The notes beneath the pieces were generated by a model that saw only the letters and a program-made list of their open reading frames with translations, had not been told where the DNA came from and ran no database searches. From a virus, in the IMG/VR virus record IMGVR_UViG_3300012271_000005, positions 1 through 64,000 of that record: a stretch of DNA of 64,000 bases; one strand, written 5' to 3'. This document shows, in pieces, positions 46,581-53,983 of this stretch. Both the position numbers and the translations under genes were made by a program. Every line of letters begins with the position of its first letter. The stretch's first letter is position 1.

Positions 46581-46609
46581 TATATACCACAAGGAGGGGG
46601 GGTCGTAAA
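46581..46609 (-). promoter_or_regulatory. Phage-family promoter, reverse strand
   Basis: Reverse strand: TTTACG, 17 bp ending CCTTGTGG, TATATA. The transcript start region (GTGTGTAAGACGAAACGACA) closely resembles that of the gene at 21598. Confidence 0.8.
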
Positions 46610-46611
46610 AA

Positions 46612-47317
46612 CTATTCGACAGGTTCCACGCGACGGCGGTACTGGACTCCTCGGCGGTACTTCCCCCTTAAAGCCTTCAAGGGTGTGAGATCTTGGATGT
46701 GGTTGTAATCCAGGGATATCCATCCCGCCTTCACCATGCTTGCGAGAGGCTCCACGTCGTCGATGTGGTTCCCCCCAAGGTCGAGTTCCACCATCTCTAC
46801 CATTCCCGCAAGGGGCGATACGTCCTCTATTTTATTGTCCGAGAGCGTCAGGTATTCAAGCTTGGTCAGCCCTGTGATCGGGCGGGAGATCTTCGATGGC
46901 ATTTCTGTCCAGGGACGGATGCAGCATTCCGACCATCTGCGCGATAGGGGTGAGGTCTTTGATGTTCAGCTCCATCGCCTCCAACTCGACGACGTTCGTG
47001 AGGCCATGCAGCCGCGCGAAGTCCTCGGCTTCGTAGAGCGCCAAATCTGTTGTGATCTTGGGGCACAGCTCCTGGAGTTCAAAGGCGCGCTCGACCTTGC
47101 TGTGACATAAAACGGGTCTGGAGACCTTGAAGTCGAGTCCCATGACGTAGGGGAGCACCTGATCCGCGTAACGCGTCGGGTCCTCTTCCCTCATGCGGTA
47201 CAGGATGTGGTACAAGTGCGGTGCCTCCACCGGGTTCCCGGAGTGCAGGAGGCTACGGAGGTCGTGAAAAGCTTCGGCTTGCAGGGTTCGTCTCGCGTCA
47301 GGTGTGTGTGGCGGCAA
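46612..47317 (-). pseudogene. Leucine-rich-repeat protein, interrupted by a frameshift
   Basis: Four to five ~22-residue repeats of the 'L-x-x-L-x-L-x-x-N-x-I-x-D-x-x-P-L' type are visible: LTKLEYLTLSDNKIEDVSPL, VELDLGGNHIDDVEPL, ISLDYNHIQDLTPL in the distal part, and NIKDLTPIAQMVGMLH before. The frames join in the run CCCGCCCG at 46880-46886: removing one base gives a perfect IEDLPPITGLTKLEYL. So this is one gene with a +1 frameshift, or a sequencing error. The start is unclear; a TTG at 47317 is the furthest likely one. Such repeats bind proteins. Confidence 0.65.
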
Positions 47318-47696
47318 GATGAGCAAGGAAGGCTTCCACCTTGAACGGTGTGAACGTTCCGGGACCGTCCCAGTCGTCCTCAACATGTAGGTCCAAGTGC
47401 GGGCGGCCTTTGCATCGGAACGAGTAGCCCTTGTGTCCTGAGTTCGTGCGCTCAATCTCAAGACGCCAGCCCTCCTCTAGCCAGACAGCGATGGCGCCGC
47501 CCTCCAAAGATAGTGTCAGCACGTAGGGGTCACCCAGATGTGCTTGGAAGGCGTCCACGTCGCAAAAGAAGGCATCGAGGGCATCCGAAGAGGGCTCGGG
47601 CCAGTCTTCCTCATCCTCCCACCGATAGCTCAAGATCGTCATGAGGTCGGACGTGGTGTCCTGCGCTCGTGTTTTATCCCAAAAATCCCAAAACAC
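47298..47696 (-). CDS. Hypothetical protein, 132 aa
   Basis: GTG start behind AAGGAGAGC; begins VFWDFWDKTRAQDTTSDLMT. Acidic in the middle (WEDEEDWPEPSSDALDAFF), then beta strands (ALTLSLEGGAIAVWL-like). It has a good promoter. Its end overlaps the start region of the leucine-rich-repeat gene. Confidence 0.6.
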   Translation of the reverse strand: MFWDFWDKTRAQDTTSDLMTILSYRWEDEEDWPEPSSDALDAFFCDVDAFQAHLGDPYVLTLSLEGGAIAVWLEEGWRLEIERTNSGHKGYSFRCKGRPHLDLHVEDDWDGPGTFTPFKVEAFLAHLAATHT

Positions 47697-47725
47697 ACGC
47701 TCTCCTTGGGTAGTGTAAGGTGGCG

Positions 47726-47755
47726 AGCGTACCTTGAGATGTGGGAACCTGTCAA
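47726..47755 (-). promoter_or_regulatory. Promoter for the 132-aa gene
   Basis: Reverse strand: TTGACA, 18 bp, TACGCT. Confidence 0.6.
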
Positions 47756-47946
47756 GCGGGGTCTACGGGCTGGTCGCACACATCACACTTCTCGGTGTTG
47801 TGGGGGCCGGTATCTCCCCACACCACGTTCCCGTGGTTGACGGCACATGCCATACAGCGGAGGTACCCCAGGTTGTCAACGACGCCGACGGCGCCTTGTT
47901 TGTAGAGCTTCTCCCGGTCTTCCTTCTCAATGCGCTTTGCGTTCAT
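47752..47946 (-). CDS. Small zinc-finger-like protein, 64 aa
   Basis: ATG behind GAGGAGACGAGCC. It has YLRCMACAVNHGN and EKCDVCDQPVDPA, a C-x-x-C ... C-x-x-C zinc site in 64 residues. It may be a nucleic-acid or protein adaptor. It has its own phage-family promoter. Confidence 0.6.
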   Translation of the reverse strand: MNAKRIEKEDREKLYKQGAVGVVDNLGYLRCMACAVNHGNVVWGDTGPHNTEKCDVCDQPVDPA

Positions 47947-47986
47947 GGCTCGTCTCCTCTCGTGGCGTGTTGTTCCTTACACACAT

Positions 47987-48015
47987 CATATACCATAGGA
48001 AGCCTGGAGCGTAAA
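47987..48015 (-). promoter_or_regulatory. Phage-family promoter, reverse strand
   Basis: Reverse strand: TTTACG, 17 bp ending CCTATGG, TATATG. It starts just beyond the distal end of CRISPR array 2. Confidence 0.7.
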
Positions 48016-48082
48016 AACTATCTCAGTCTTCGAGGCTTCGAATGCCCACGGTCTGGTAGGTCTCAAAGCCCACAACCTCTTC

Positions 48083-48538
48083 TGGGACATCCCCGCGTGC
48101 GCGGGGAACACGCTCCCCTTCGATACAGAGATCTTCTTTCTACCGGGACATCCCCGCGCACGCGGGGAACACGGGTAGAACAAGAAGATGTATGAGAGGG
48201 GATCCGGGACATCCCCGCGCACGCGGGGAACACCGGACGAGCATGGGGAGACGTATTCGCCCTACCGGGACATCCCCGCGCACGCGGGGAACACTTGAAG
48301 CTGGAAGGATGCACGAGATGTGCGTGCGGGACATCCCCGCGCACGCGGGGAACACACAGGTGTGATCACAAGAGCATGTCGCCTCATCGGGACATCCCCG
48401 CGCACGCGGGGAACACGTCAAAGCTGGTCACCTTTGGAGCGTGAACGGCGGGACATCCCCGCGCACGCGGGGAACACCATGACACCGACACACCCGCACT
48501 TGGTGCATCCGGGACATCCCCGCGCACGCGGGGAACAC
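48083..48538 (-). CRISPR. CRISPR array 2 (type I-E), 8 repeats
   Basis: Eight 29-nt repeats with exact 61-bp period; cores begin at 48091, 48152, 48213, 48274, 48335, 48396, 48457 and 48518. On the reverse strand each reads GTGTT, core CCCCGCGTGCGCGGGG, handle ATGTCCCG. The leader-distal copy has a slightly different core (CCCCGCGCACGCGGGG) and last base. Seven 32-nt spacers. Transcription runs leftwards from the leader next to cas8e. This is the most regular array in the window. Confidence 0.98.
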
Positions 48539-48645
48539 TCTTCAAATGTTCAAGCCTTCGGAAGTGTACCTAACCCCCTGTATTCGCTCAGGAATTCTGT
48601 TGGCATGGGGTACACCGTTTTACTTTACCAAATCGTACCCTGCGG
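48539..48645 (-). promoter_or_regulatory. CRISPR leader, family B, array 2
   Basis: Lies between the cas8e stop and array 2. Reverse strand: a TTGTAC, 17 bp, TAAAGT promoter-like pair, then the blocks shared with the solo copy at 27656. It is the functional copy of that leader. Confidence 0.8.
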
Positions 48646-48657
48646 TACAAGCCTGAA

Positions 48658-50865
48658 TCAGGAGGCCTTCTTGGTGGGGGCGCGGTAGTAGGTGCGCGTC
48701 CACTCCATCTGCGTCTGAGAGCCCCAGGTGAGGAGGCTCAGGATGAGGTCGTTGGCGTCGGCACCCTGACCCTCAATGCGTCCGAGGACGTTGCGGAGCT
48801 GGCGCCAGTGGCCGTTCAAGGTGCCTCCCGAACACAGGCGCTCGAACGAGCGCTCCTTGATGTCACGAGACTGCGCGAGGACGCGCGCGACGGGGCGGTT
48901 GCCCTTGAAGCCGGTGGGCTTGAGGCCCGCGAGCAGGACCGCCAGGAGGAACACGCGCTCCTGCAACTCGGGGGCGTTCTCACCAAGGTTACGCTCCACC
49001 ACCTTCTCCAGGGCCTTCTCCAGCAGGATGGCGGGGCGCATGTAGCGTACGTCCTGGAGGTTCTTGGCGCGAGAGAGCGCGACGCGGCCGGAGCCCTTGT
49101 CGTGGTGGAGGTTGCGCCACCACTTGTGGACCACGGAGAGGATCTCATCCTTGTGGGCGTATACGATGTTGTTCATGGGGTTCTTCTCTCTCTTGGTGGA
49201 GGTGCCGCAGAGTTTGAGGAGCTGCTTTTCGAGCCCGGCTCGTTCCCTCACGGCGGATGTGATGGTGCGGGTGTTCATGCGCGATTTGCGAGTGACACGG
49301 CCTCCAACGAGGGAGTCGAAGATCGTGAGCGCGGTGGTCGCGAGGAGGCGCTTGTAGGGCGTATAGACCATCTCCTCAAGCTCCTCCCGGTTGGTCGTGA
49401 GCTTGACCTTGGCGAGCGCGTCGTATGCAGCCTGTTCGGTGTGTGACCACAGCTCGGAGTTGTTCCGGCCTCCCAGGCAGGCGACCTTCGCGCGGAGCAC
49501 CTTATCCACCTCGGACGTGAGCTTGACCAGCGCCCCGAAGGTGTCCTCATCACGCAGAGCCTGTGAGCCCTCGAAGATGAAGATGTACTTCTCGAAGAAG
49601 CTCACCGTCTTGCCCGCAAACATGTTGAATCCGAAGACACGCAGCGGGGGAAGCCCTCCCCATACCTCATCCCAATGCTCCGCGACCTCATCGTACAGGA
49701 AGGCCTTGCGCTTGGTGTGGGTGATGATTGGGGGCGTGTGGAGGGTCTCGGAGTAGGCGTGGGAACCCAGAACGTTCCACGTGCGCCTGTTGGTGACGGT
49801 CTGCACAGCGCGGACATCTTTCACATCTTTGGGGGTCCACTTGCCGTTGACGCCCATCGTCTTGAGGTTCTTGAGGGTGGTGGCGTTGTTGGGGAGCTGC
49901 CAGACACCCGACATGGGGATGCACTGACGAGACCCCGGCAGACCTTCCCACTTCTCGGACTGCGCTGTGTAGCGCTGCCGGTTGCCCCAGGGCTGCGCAT
50001 CCACGTAGTCCAGGAGCCCGTCCTCATCCGGCTCCGGCAGGACCCACTCACGCGTGAGGTGCCAGAACGCGGTCAAGGGGTGGTAGTCCAGGTCGTGAGC
50101 GCGCCACCCCTCGATCTGACTCTCTTCGACCCAGGGGAACTCGAACTCGGGGACGGTCTCCTGTCCCCACAGAGCGTTGATTTCAGGTTCAGTGAGGATG
50201 TTGTTGAGGACCTCCTCGCAGAGGTCGCGGCCGCTGAAGACGTACCACAGGCTGCCGTTGTTTCCGTAGCCGGGTCGCGATGTGCCACGTGAGAACTTGT
50301 TCCCCGCGTCCATGCGAAACTCGGCCGCCAGGATGAACGCGATGGCGTCCCCAGGCGTCAGACGCTGCCGGGGATCACGGCCCAAGTCCATGCTGAAGGG
50401 GAGCGGCCGCGTGACCTTCTCCGAGTCGAAGTCGAAGCCTGAGGAGGAGGACCCCAGCGCGTGCGTGTTGAAGCGGTAGCGGCCTATCTCAGTGGCGCAC
50501 GGCAGGTCGGACTTCTTGATCTTTCTGATATCTTCGGTCCACTCGCGCAAGGCGGGCGTGGCCTGGAACGCACGGTACCCCGGCCCGTAGACGTCGAAGA
50601 AGTCTTCCTCACTCAGAAAGCGCTTCTTGAAGTCGAGGTTCTCGCCGCGCGTCAGGTGCATCTCGACCCACTCGTCGTCGTCCTTGGGCGCGGCCACCGT
50701 CTGGACCAGTGCCTGAATGAAGTGTCGGACGCCCTCATTCATTACGGAGTGGGGGTAGTCGAGCTTGAGGCCGGGTTCCGTGAACTCGTGCGGTCGGATG
50801 AGCTTGGACTTTCCCGTGGCGTCCTGAACCCGAATCCAAGCGTCGGTCATGAGATTGAGTGACAT
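48658..50865 (-). CDS. cas8e: Cas8e-Cas11 (Cse1-Cse2) fusion, Cascade large plus small subunit
   Basis: 735 residues against ~500 for a usual Cas8e. Residues 1-~545 follow Cas8e: NLMTDAWIRVQDATGKSK, an array of conserved segments (LPFSMDLGRDPRQRLTPGDA; VLNNILTEPEINALWGQE). Residues ~564-735 have the full Cas11/Cse2 pattern: HKWWRNLHHDKGSGRVALSR, RVFLLAVLLAGLKPTG, IKERSFERLCSGG, WRQLRNVLGRI, LILSLLTWGSQTQMEW. Cas8e reads the PAM and recruits Cas3; Cas11 forms the Cascade belly, normally two copies. The Met at residue 564 (ATG at 49176) could also allow a separate Cas11 to be made. No other cas11 is present. Confidence 0.9.
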   Translation of the reverse strand: MSLNLMTDAWIRVQDATGKSKLIRPHEFTEPGLKLDYPHSVMNEGVRHFIQALVQTVAAPKDDDEWVEMHLTRGENLDFKKRFLSEEDFFDVYGPGYRAFQATPALREWTEDIRKIKKSDLPCATEIGRYRFNTHALGSSSSGFDFDSEKVTRPLPFSMDLGRDPRQRLTPGDAIAFILAAEFRMDAGNKFSRGTSRPGYGNNGSLWYVFSGRDLCEEVLNNILTEPEINALWGQETVPEFEFPWVEESQIEGWRAHDLDYHPLTAFWHLTREWVLPEPDEDGLLDYVDAQPWGNRQRYTAQSEKWEGLPGSRQCIPMSGVWQLPNNATTLKNLKTMGVNGKWTPKDVKDVRAVQTVTNRRTWNVLGSHAYSETLHTPPIITHTKRKAFLYDEVAEHWDEVWGGLPPLRVFGFNMFAGKTVSFFEKYIFIFEGSQALRDEDTFGALVKLTSEVDKVLRAKVACLGGRNNSELWSHTEQAAYDALAKVKLTTNREELEEMVYTPYKRLLATTALTIFDSLVGGRVTRKSRMNTRTITSAVRERAGLEKQLLKLCGTSTKREKNPMNNIVYAHKDEILSVVHKWWRNLHHDKGSGRVALSRAKNLQDVRYMRPAILLEKALEKVVERNLGENAPELQERVFLLAVLLAGLKPTGFKGNRPVARVLAQSRDIKERSFERLCSGGTLNGHWRQLRNVLGRIEGQGADANDLILSLLTWGSQTQMEWTRTYYRAPTKKAS

Positions 50866-50906
50866 GGTGTGTCTCGTAGGTAGAGAGGGGAGGTGGGGAG
50901 GCGCGC

Positions 50907-51617
50907 TCAGAGCGTGTGCATGTGGGCGCTAAACTCGCGCCGCACCTTGTGGGACCCTTGACGGGTCAGATCGTGGGGCACATCACGACGGAAGGTTGAC
51001 CGTCGGCTACCTTCGAGGCCAAAGTCTTCATCCCAGAACACCTGTCCCGGCACCACGGTTCGGTCAAGGTAGTAGAAGCTACTCGCCACGGCCTCCTCCA
51101 GACACTCACGCGGCGTGGTGGACTGTAGGACCCGTGGATTGAGAGGCGCGCTTGGCGGACAGCTCTTGCGGCCAAAGTAGATAGGCCAGTAGGGACGCTG
51201 GAGCGCCGCGATGATACCGTCGACGTCCTCGTCGGGTACCTGGAGCAGGACCACCCAGGTCTGGTCCTGGAGGTAGTACCTCTCCGAGGTCAGGGAGTCC
51301 GTCTTGGGGCTTTGCGGGTCCAGCTCCTCCTGGCGCGTGGTCACGTAGCCCTTGAAGCAGCGGATGAGGTGGTAGTCTCGAAGCGGCGGGGGGCTCACCG
51401 AGGCTCCCTCAAGCTGGAGCTGGACGCACGCCATCTTGATGGTGTTTGCCAGCCTCTGGTGGTGAGCCTGATCGTCACGCTCGATGCCTTGCGCGCACGC
51501 GATCATCCCGAGTATGGCCGATTTCGTCGGGCTCTGGTCCGTCGTGCGCAGCGCCGCGCGCGCCGCGTTTCCGAAGCTCATGAGAGGGGCTCGAATGTCG
51601 CAGGCGAGTGTTTGCAT
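50907..51617 (-). CDS. cas5: Cas5e, Cascade subunit
   Basis: 236 residues; ATG behind AAGGAGGTACCT. Cas5e signatures: IRAPLMSFGNAARAALRTTD at the N-terminus, PPPLRDYHLIRCFKG, SLTSERYYLQDQTWVVLL, and PYWPIYFGRKSCPPSAPL. It caps the 5' handle of the crRNA. It has its own promoter in the 64-bp gap after cas6e, so cas5 and cas8e can be expressed apart from cas3-cas7-cas6e. Confidence 0.92.
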   Translation of the reverse strand: MQTLACDIRAPLMSFGNAARAALRTTDQSPTKSAILGMIACAQGIERDDQAHHQRLANTIKMACVQLQLEGASVSPPPLRDYHLIRCFKGYVTTRQEELDPQSPKTDSLTSERYYLQDQTWVVLLQVPDEDVDGIIAALQRPYWPIYFGRKSCPPSAPLNPRVLQSTTPRECLEEAVASSFYYLDRTVVPGQVFWDEDFGLEGSRRSTFRRDVPHDLTRQGSHKVRREFSAHMHTL

Positions 51618-51641
51618 AGGTACCTCCTTTGTGGTACTCAA

Positions 51642-51671
51642 AAGATACCACAAGGTTCAAGATGGGGTCAA
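51642..51671 (-). promoter_or_regulatory. Phage-family promoter inside the cas operon
   Basis: Reverse strand: TTGACC, 18 bp ending CTTGTGG, TATCTT, before cas5. The box CCTTGTGGTA is mirrored downstream as TACCACAAAGG, next to the cas5 ribosome site. Confidence 0.7.
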
Positions 51672-51681
51672 GTGGTTCGAT

Positions 51682-52413
51682 TCAGAGGGCCACAAGGGCG
51701 GCGGCGGGCTTGAGAAGGACAAGGCCGGCCCCGAAGGCCTTGCCCCGACCGATGCCGTTGCGCCACAGGGTCACGAACTTCTCGGGGTCGGTGACCTCGA
51801 CGCGCGCCTCAAGCTGCACGAAGTCCATCGTAATGGGGTTGCGCCGTCCCACGCCCTGCTCGGAGAACACGGGGGTCAAGGCGGTGACCCTGTGCAGCTT
51901 GAAGCCGCCGTCCTCCGAGCGCCTCTCAAGCCACTCGAAGAGGAGGGCGTCGAGGTCGCGAGGCGTCTCCCCATTCGCTTCGCACATGAGCTTCTCGTAG
52001 GTCTGGAGACCCAAACGCTTGGAGCGCCCCTTGGGCACGATCCGCTCGTCACGGGTACAGACGGTGGCGTTGACCCATGCTCGGAGGTCGAGGCCGGCAC
52101 CCATGTGCATCGTGGGCTGCTCGATCGTCTTGGTCAGAAGCTTCACGTAGCCGTGAGGGTCCGAGGGGATCTCCGTGGACTGGATGTAGAAGGAGGAGCC
52201 CTTGAAGGGGGTGAACATGAAGGGTCGGTCTTTGCGGTCCTCCACCGGGTCGAAGAGGTCCCAGACGAACTGGTGTGCGGTGTAGATGCCCTCGGACGTG
52301 TAGCGGGAGAGCTGCTCGATTCCCTTGGCCGTGAAGGTGGCGCGTGAGATGTAGAGAGGGGTCGAGGTGGGGGGTGTGGTGGTGTTGAACGGGATGTTGA
52401 CTTGCGTGCTCAT
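51682..52413 (-). CDS. cas6e: Cas6e, crRNA-processing endoribonuclease
   Basis: 243 residues from the ATG at 52413. Family features: YTAHQFVWDLFDPVEDRKDR (with the H-x-x-W element), RPFMFTPFKGSSFYI, GLDLRAWVNATVCT, and the C-terminal Gly-rich loop GIGRGKAFGAGLVLLKP. It cuts CRISPR repeats at the base of the hairpin and stays bound to the 3' end of crRNA. A repeat-like hairpin and a possible attenuator lie just upstream in its own messenger. Confidence 0.92.
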   Translation of the reverse strand: MSTQVNIPFNTTTPPTSTPLYISRATFTAKGIEQLSRYTSEGIYTAHQFVWDLFDPVEDRKDRPFMFTPFKGSSFYIQSTEIPSDPHGYVKLLTKTIEQPTMHMGAGLDLRAWVNATVCTRDERIVPKGRSKRLGLQTYEKLMCEANGETPRDLDALLFEWLERRSEDGGFKLHRVTALTPVFSEQGVGRRNPITMDFVQLEARVEVTDPEKFVTLWRNGIGRGKAFGAGLVLLKPAAALVAL

Positions 52414-52422
52414 TGATAACTC

Positions 52423-52449
52423 CAAAAATACCCCCGCACGAGGCGGGGA
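52423..52449 (-). terminator. Hairpin with T-run between cas7 and cas6e
   Basis: Reverse strand: CCCCGC, 5-nt loop, GCGGGG, then GTATTTTTGG. It resembles a short Rho-independent terminator and could attenuate transcription into cas6e. Confidence 0.5.
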
Positions 52450-52455
52450 GGTTGA

Positions 52456-52484
52456 GAGGGGACCCCCGCGTGAGCGGGGAAAGG
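52456..52484 (-). CRISPR. Solo CRISPR repeat-like element between cas7 and cas6e
   Basis: Forward strand reads GGGGAC, core CCCCCGCGTGAGCGGGG, then AAAGG. Compared with the array 3 repeats (GGGGACAT, CCCCGCGTGTGCGGGG, AAGGG) it differs by a few bases and keeps the stem. It lies a few bases after the cas7 stop and in the same orientation as arrays 2 and 3. Confidence 0.7.
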
Positions 52485-52489
52485 GGCAC

Positions 52490-53836
52490 TCACTCGGCGG
52501 CGGCGGTCTCGGAGGCCTCCACGGCGATACCGAGCGTCTGGTAGATGGCATCCACGATGTCATCCAGGGTCGTACACACCTCGCCGCCCGACTCCAGGGC
52601 CGTGAGGTCCTTGGTCGAGGACCACGTGAGGACACGCTCATGGTCGACGCCCACGCGGGTCACGATGCGGTTGTGGTGGTCCTCCAGGCGCGTGAGGGCC
52701 ATCTGAAGAGGATCGTTGGACTCCACAGGCACCAGGAACGCGTCGGTGTACTGAGTGTTCTGGGTCTCCCCGATGGTCACCATCAGGTAGGGGGACGGGA
52801 TGCTCGCAGCCATCGTGGACTGGTTACCCGAGGGGCGCACCATCACGAGAGCCTTGACGAAGGCGTGGATGGTCTCACGGAGGAGGTCCTCCTGACCGCT
52901 CCCGAAGCGGCGAGCCAGCTCACCGATGTGGAGGCCCACGTAGGCGTAGTTGACGCCCGAGGTGAAGCTCTTGTGGCCCATATGCGAGGCGCCCGTATTG
53001 GAGTTGAAGCAGTCCTGAGCCGAGAAGAAGTCGTCCTCCTCGGGCATCACGCCGACGCCGATGGTGTGCGCGAACTGGACGCAGGCCGCTTCATTGTCCT
53101 GTGCGAGCTGCGCGACCATGCGGCCGAAGAGGCTCACGTCGACGTTGGGCATCCTCGTGAGGTCCGTGAAGCTCTTCGCGGTCTCAGTCAGGCTCTCGAA
53201 GACGACGGAGGGGTCCGTGAAGTCCAGACCCACCAGCGCCTCGAAGCCCAGCGTCAAGACCTCCTGCTCCGCCTGCTTGAGCTTGATGGCCGAGCCGAAC
53301 ATGCGGCCGTCCTTCTTGTCGCTCTTTTTGTTCTTCTTCTTCTTGGTGTCTCCTTCGGACTCGTTCGACTCGTCGTCGAGAGCGTCCTTGGTCGAGTACG
53401 GCGTGATGCCTCCCTCGGCGTACAGGGTACCATCCGCGATGAGGCCCTTGAGGAGCGTGAGAAGCGCCGCTTCGGTCTTCTTGGTGAGCTTGGCGCCCTT
53501 GAAGCACTGCGTGAAGAAGTTCGGCGTCGTCATCATGTAGGCGAGCAGCGCGGCGGCTCGATACGACCTCTCAGCCTCCTGGCCCGCCTCGACGGCCTTC
53601 TCACTCTTGAAGACCAGGAACGATCTCGTGTTGTCGCTCATGACCTTGCGCTGACGGAGCACATCGAAGTGCATGGAGGCACGAATCGCCGCCTTCTCCG
53701 CTTGGCTGGAGATGCGGTAGCGCATGGCGTTCCCGAAGAAGGAACTCTTGGGGTTACCCGCGTCATCGCGGTTGATGTTGCTGGGGGGCAGCACACCGAG
53801 CATGTGGAACTGGAGCTTTGTTTTCACGTTCATCAT
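52490..53836 (-). CDS. cas7: Cas7e, Cascade backbone subunit
   Basis: 448 residues, longer than the ~360 usual. The N-terminus LQFHMLGVLPPSNINRDDAG followed by YRISSQAEKAAIRAS is the clear Cas7e signature. The Lys-rich segment TKKKKNKKSDKKDG near residue 185 is an insertion, in a place that may affect crRNA or DNA contacts. Six copies normally line the crRNA. The C-terminus is acidic (VEASETAAAE). Confidence 0.95.
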   Translation of the reverse strand: MMNVKTKLQFHMLGVLPPSNINRDDAGNPKSSFFGNAMRYRISSQAEKAAIRASMHFDVLRQRKVMSDNTRSFLVFKSEKAVEAGQEAERSYRAAALLAYMMTTPNFFTQCFKGAKLTKKTEAALLTLLKGLIADGTLYAEGGITPYSTKDALDDESNESEGDTKKKKNKKSDKKDGRMFGSAIKLKQAEQEVLTLGFEALVGLDFTDPSVVFESLTETAKSFTDLTRMPNVDVSLFGRMVAQLAQDNEAACVQFAHTIGVGVMPEEDDFFSAQDCFNSNTGASHMGHKSFTSGVNYAYVGLHIGELARRFGSGQEDLLRETIHAFVKALVMVRPSGNQSTMAASIPSPYLMVTIGETQNTQYTDAFLVPVESNDPLQMALTRLEDHHNRIVTRVGVDHERVLTWSSTKDLTALESGGEVCTTLDDIVDAIYQTLGIAVEASETAAAE

Positions 53837-53926
53837 GTCTGGACTCTCACTACAGTGGGTAAAAGGACCTTCGAGCTTTCAGAGGCTTCGTGCCTCGACG
53901 GAAACGACACTAACTCCGATGTTAGA

Positions 53927-53962
53927 GCAGTGTCAAGCGGTTTCTTTAACGCTTGACACTGC
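53927..53962. repeat. 12-bp perfect inverted repeat between cas3 and cas7
   Basis: Arms GCAGTGTCAAGC and GCTTGACACTGC are separated by 12 bp. Each strand carries TTGACA within an arm; on the reverse strand it is followed 17 bp later by TTAGTG, a weak promoter for cas7. It could be an operator or a stem-loop at the end of cas3. Confidence 0.7.
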
Positions 53963-53983
53963 TGTGCGGTATGAAAAAAAGAC

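Noticed and set aside
46612-46902. A separate 96-residue leucine-rich-repeat gene
   Set aside because: Its start has no ribosome site and its repeats continue those of the upstream frame; treated as one frameshifted gene.
47986-48421. Reverse and forward frames across array 2
   Set aside because: Same cause: periodic repeat translations (PRARGCPG).
48658-50865. Loss of Cas11 from the system
   Set aside because: At first no cas11 gene was seen between cas3 and cas7; the motif set at the end of cas8e shows it is fused instead.
52367-53956. 529-residue forward frame over cas7
   Set aside because: Shadow of cas7 on the other strand; cas7 has clear family motifs.
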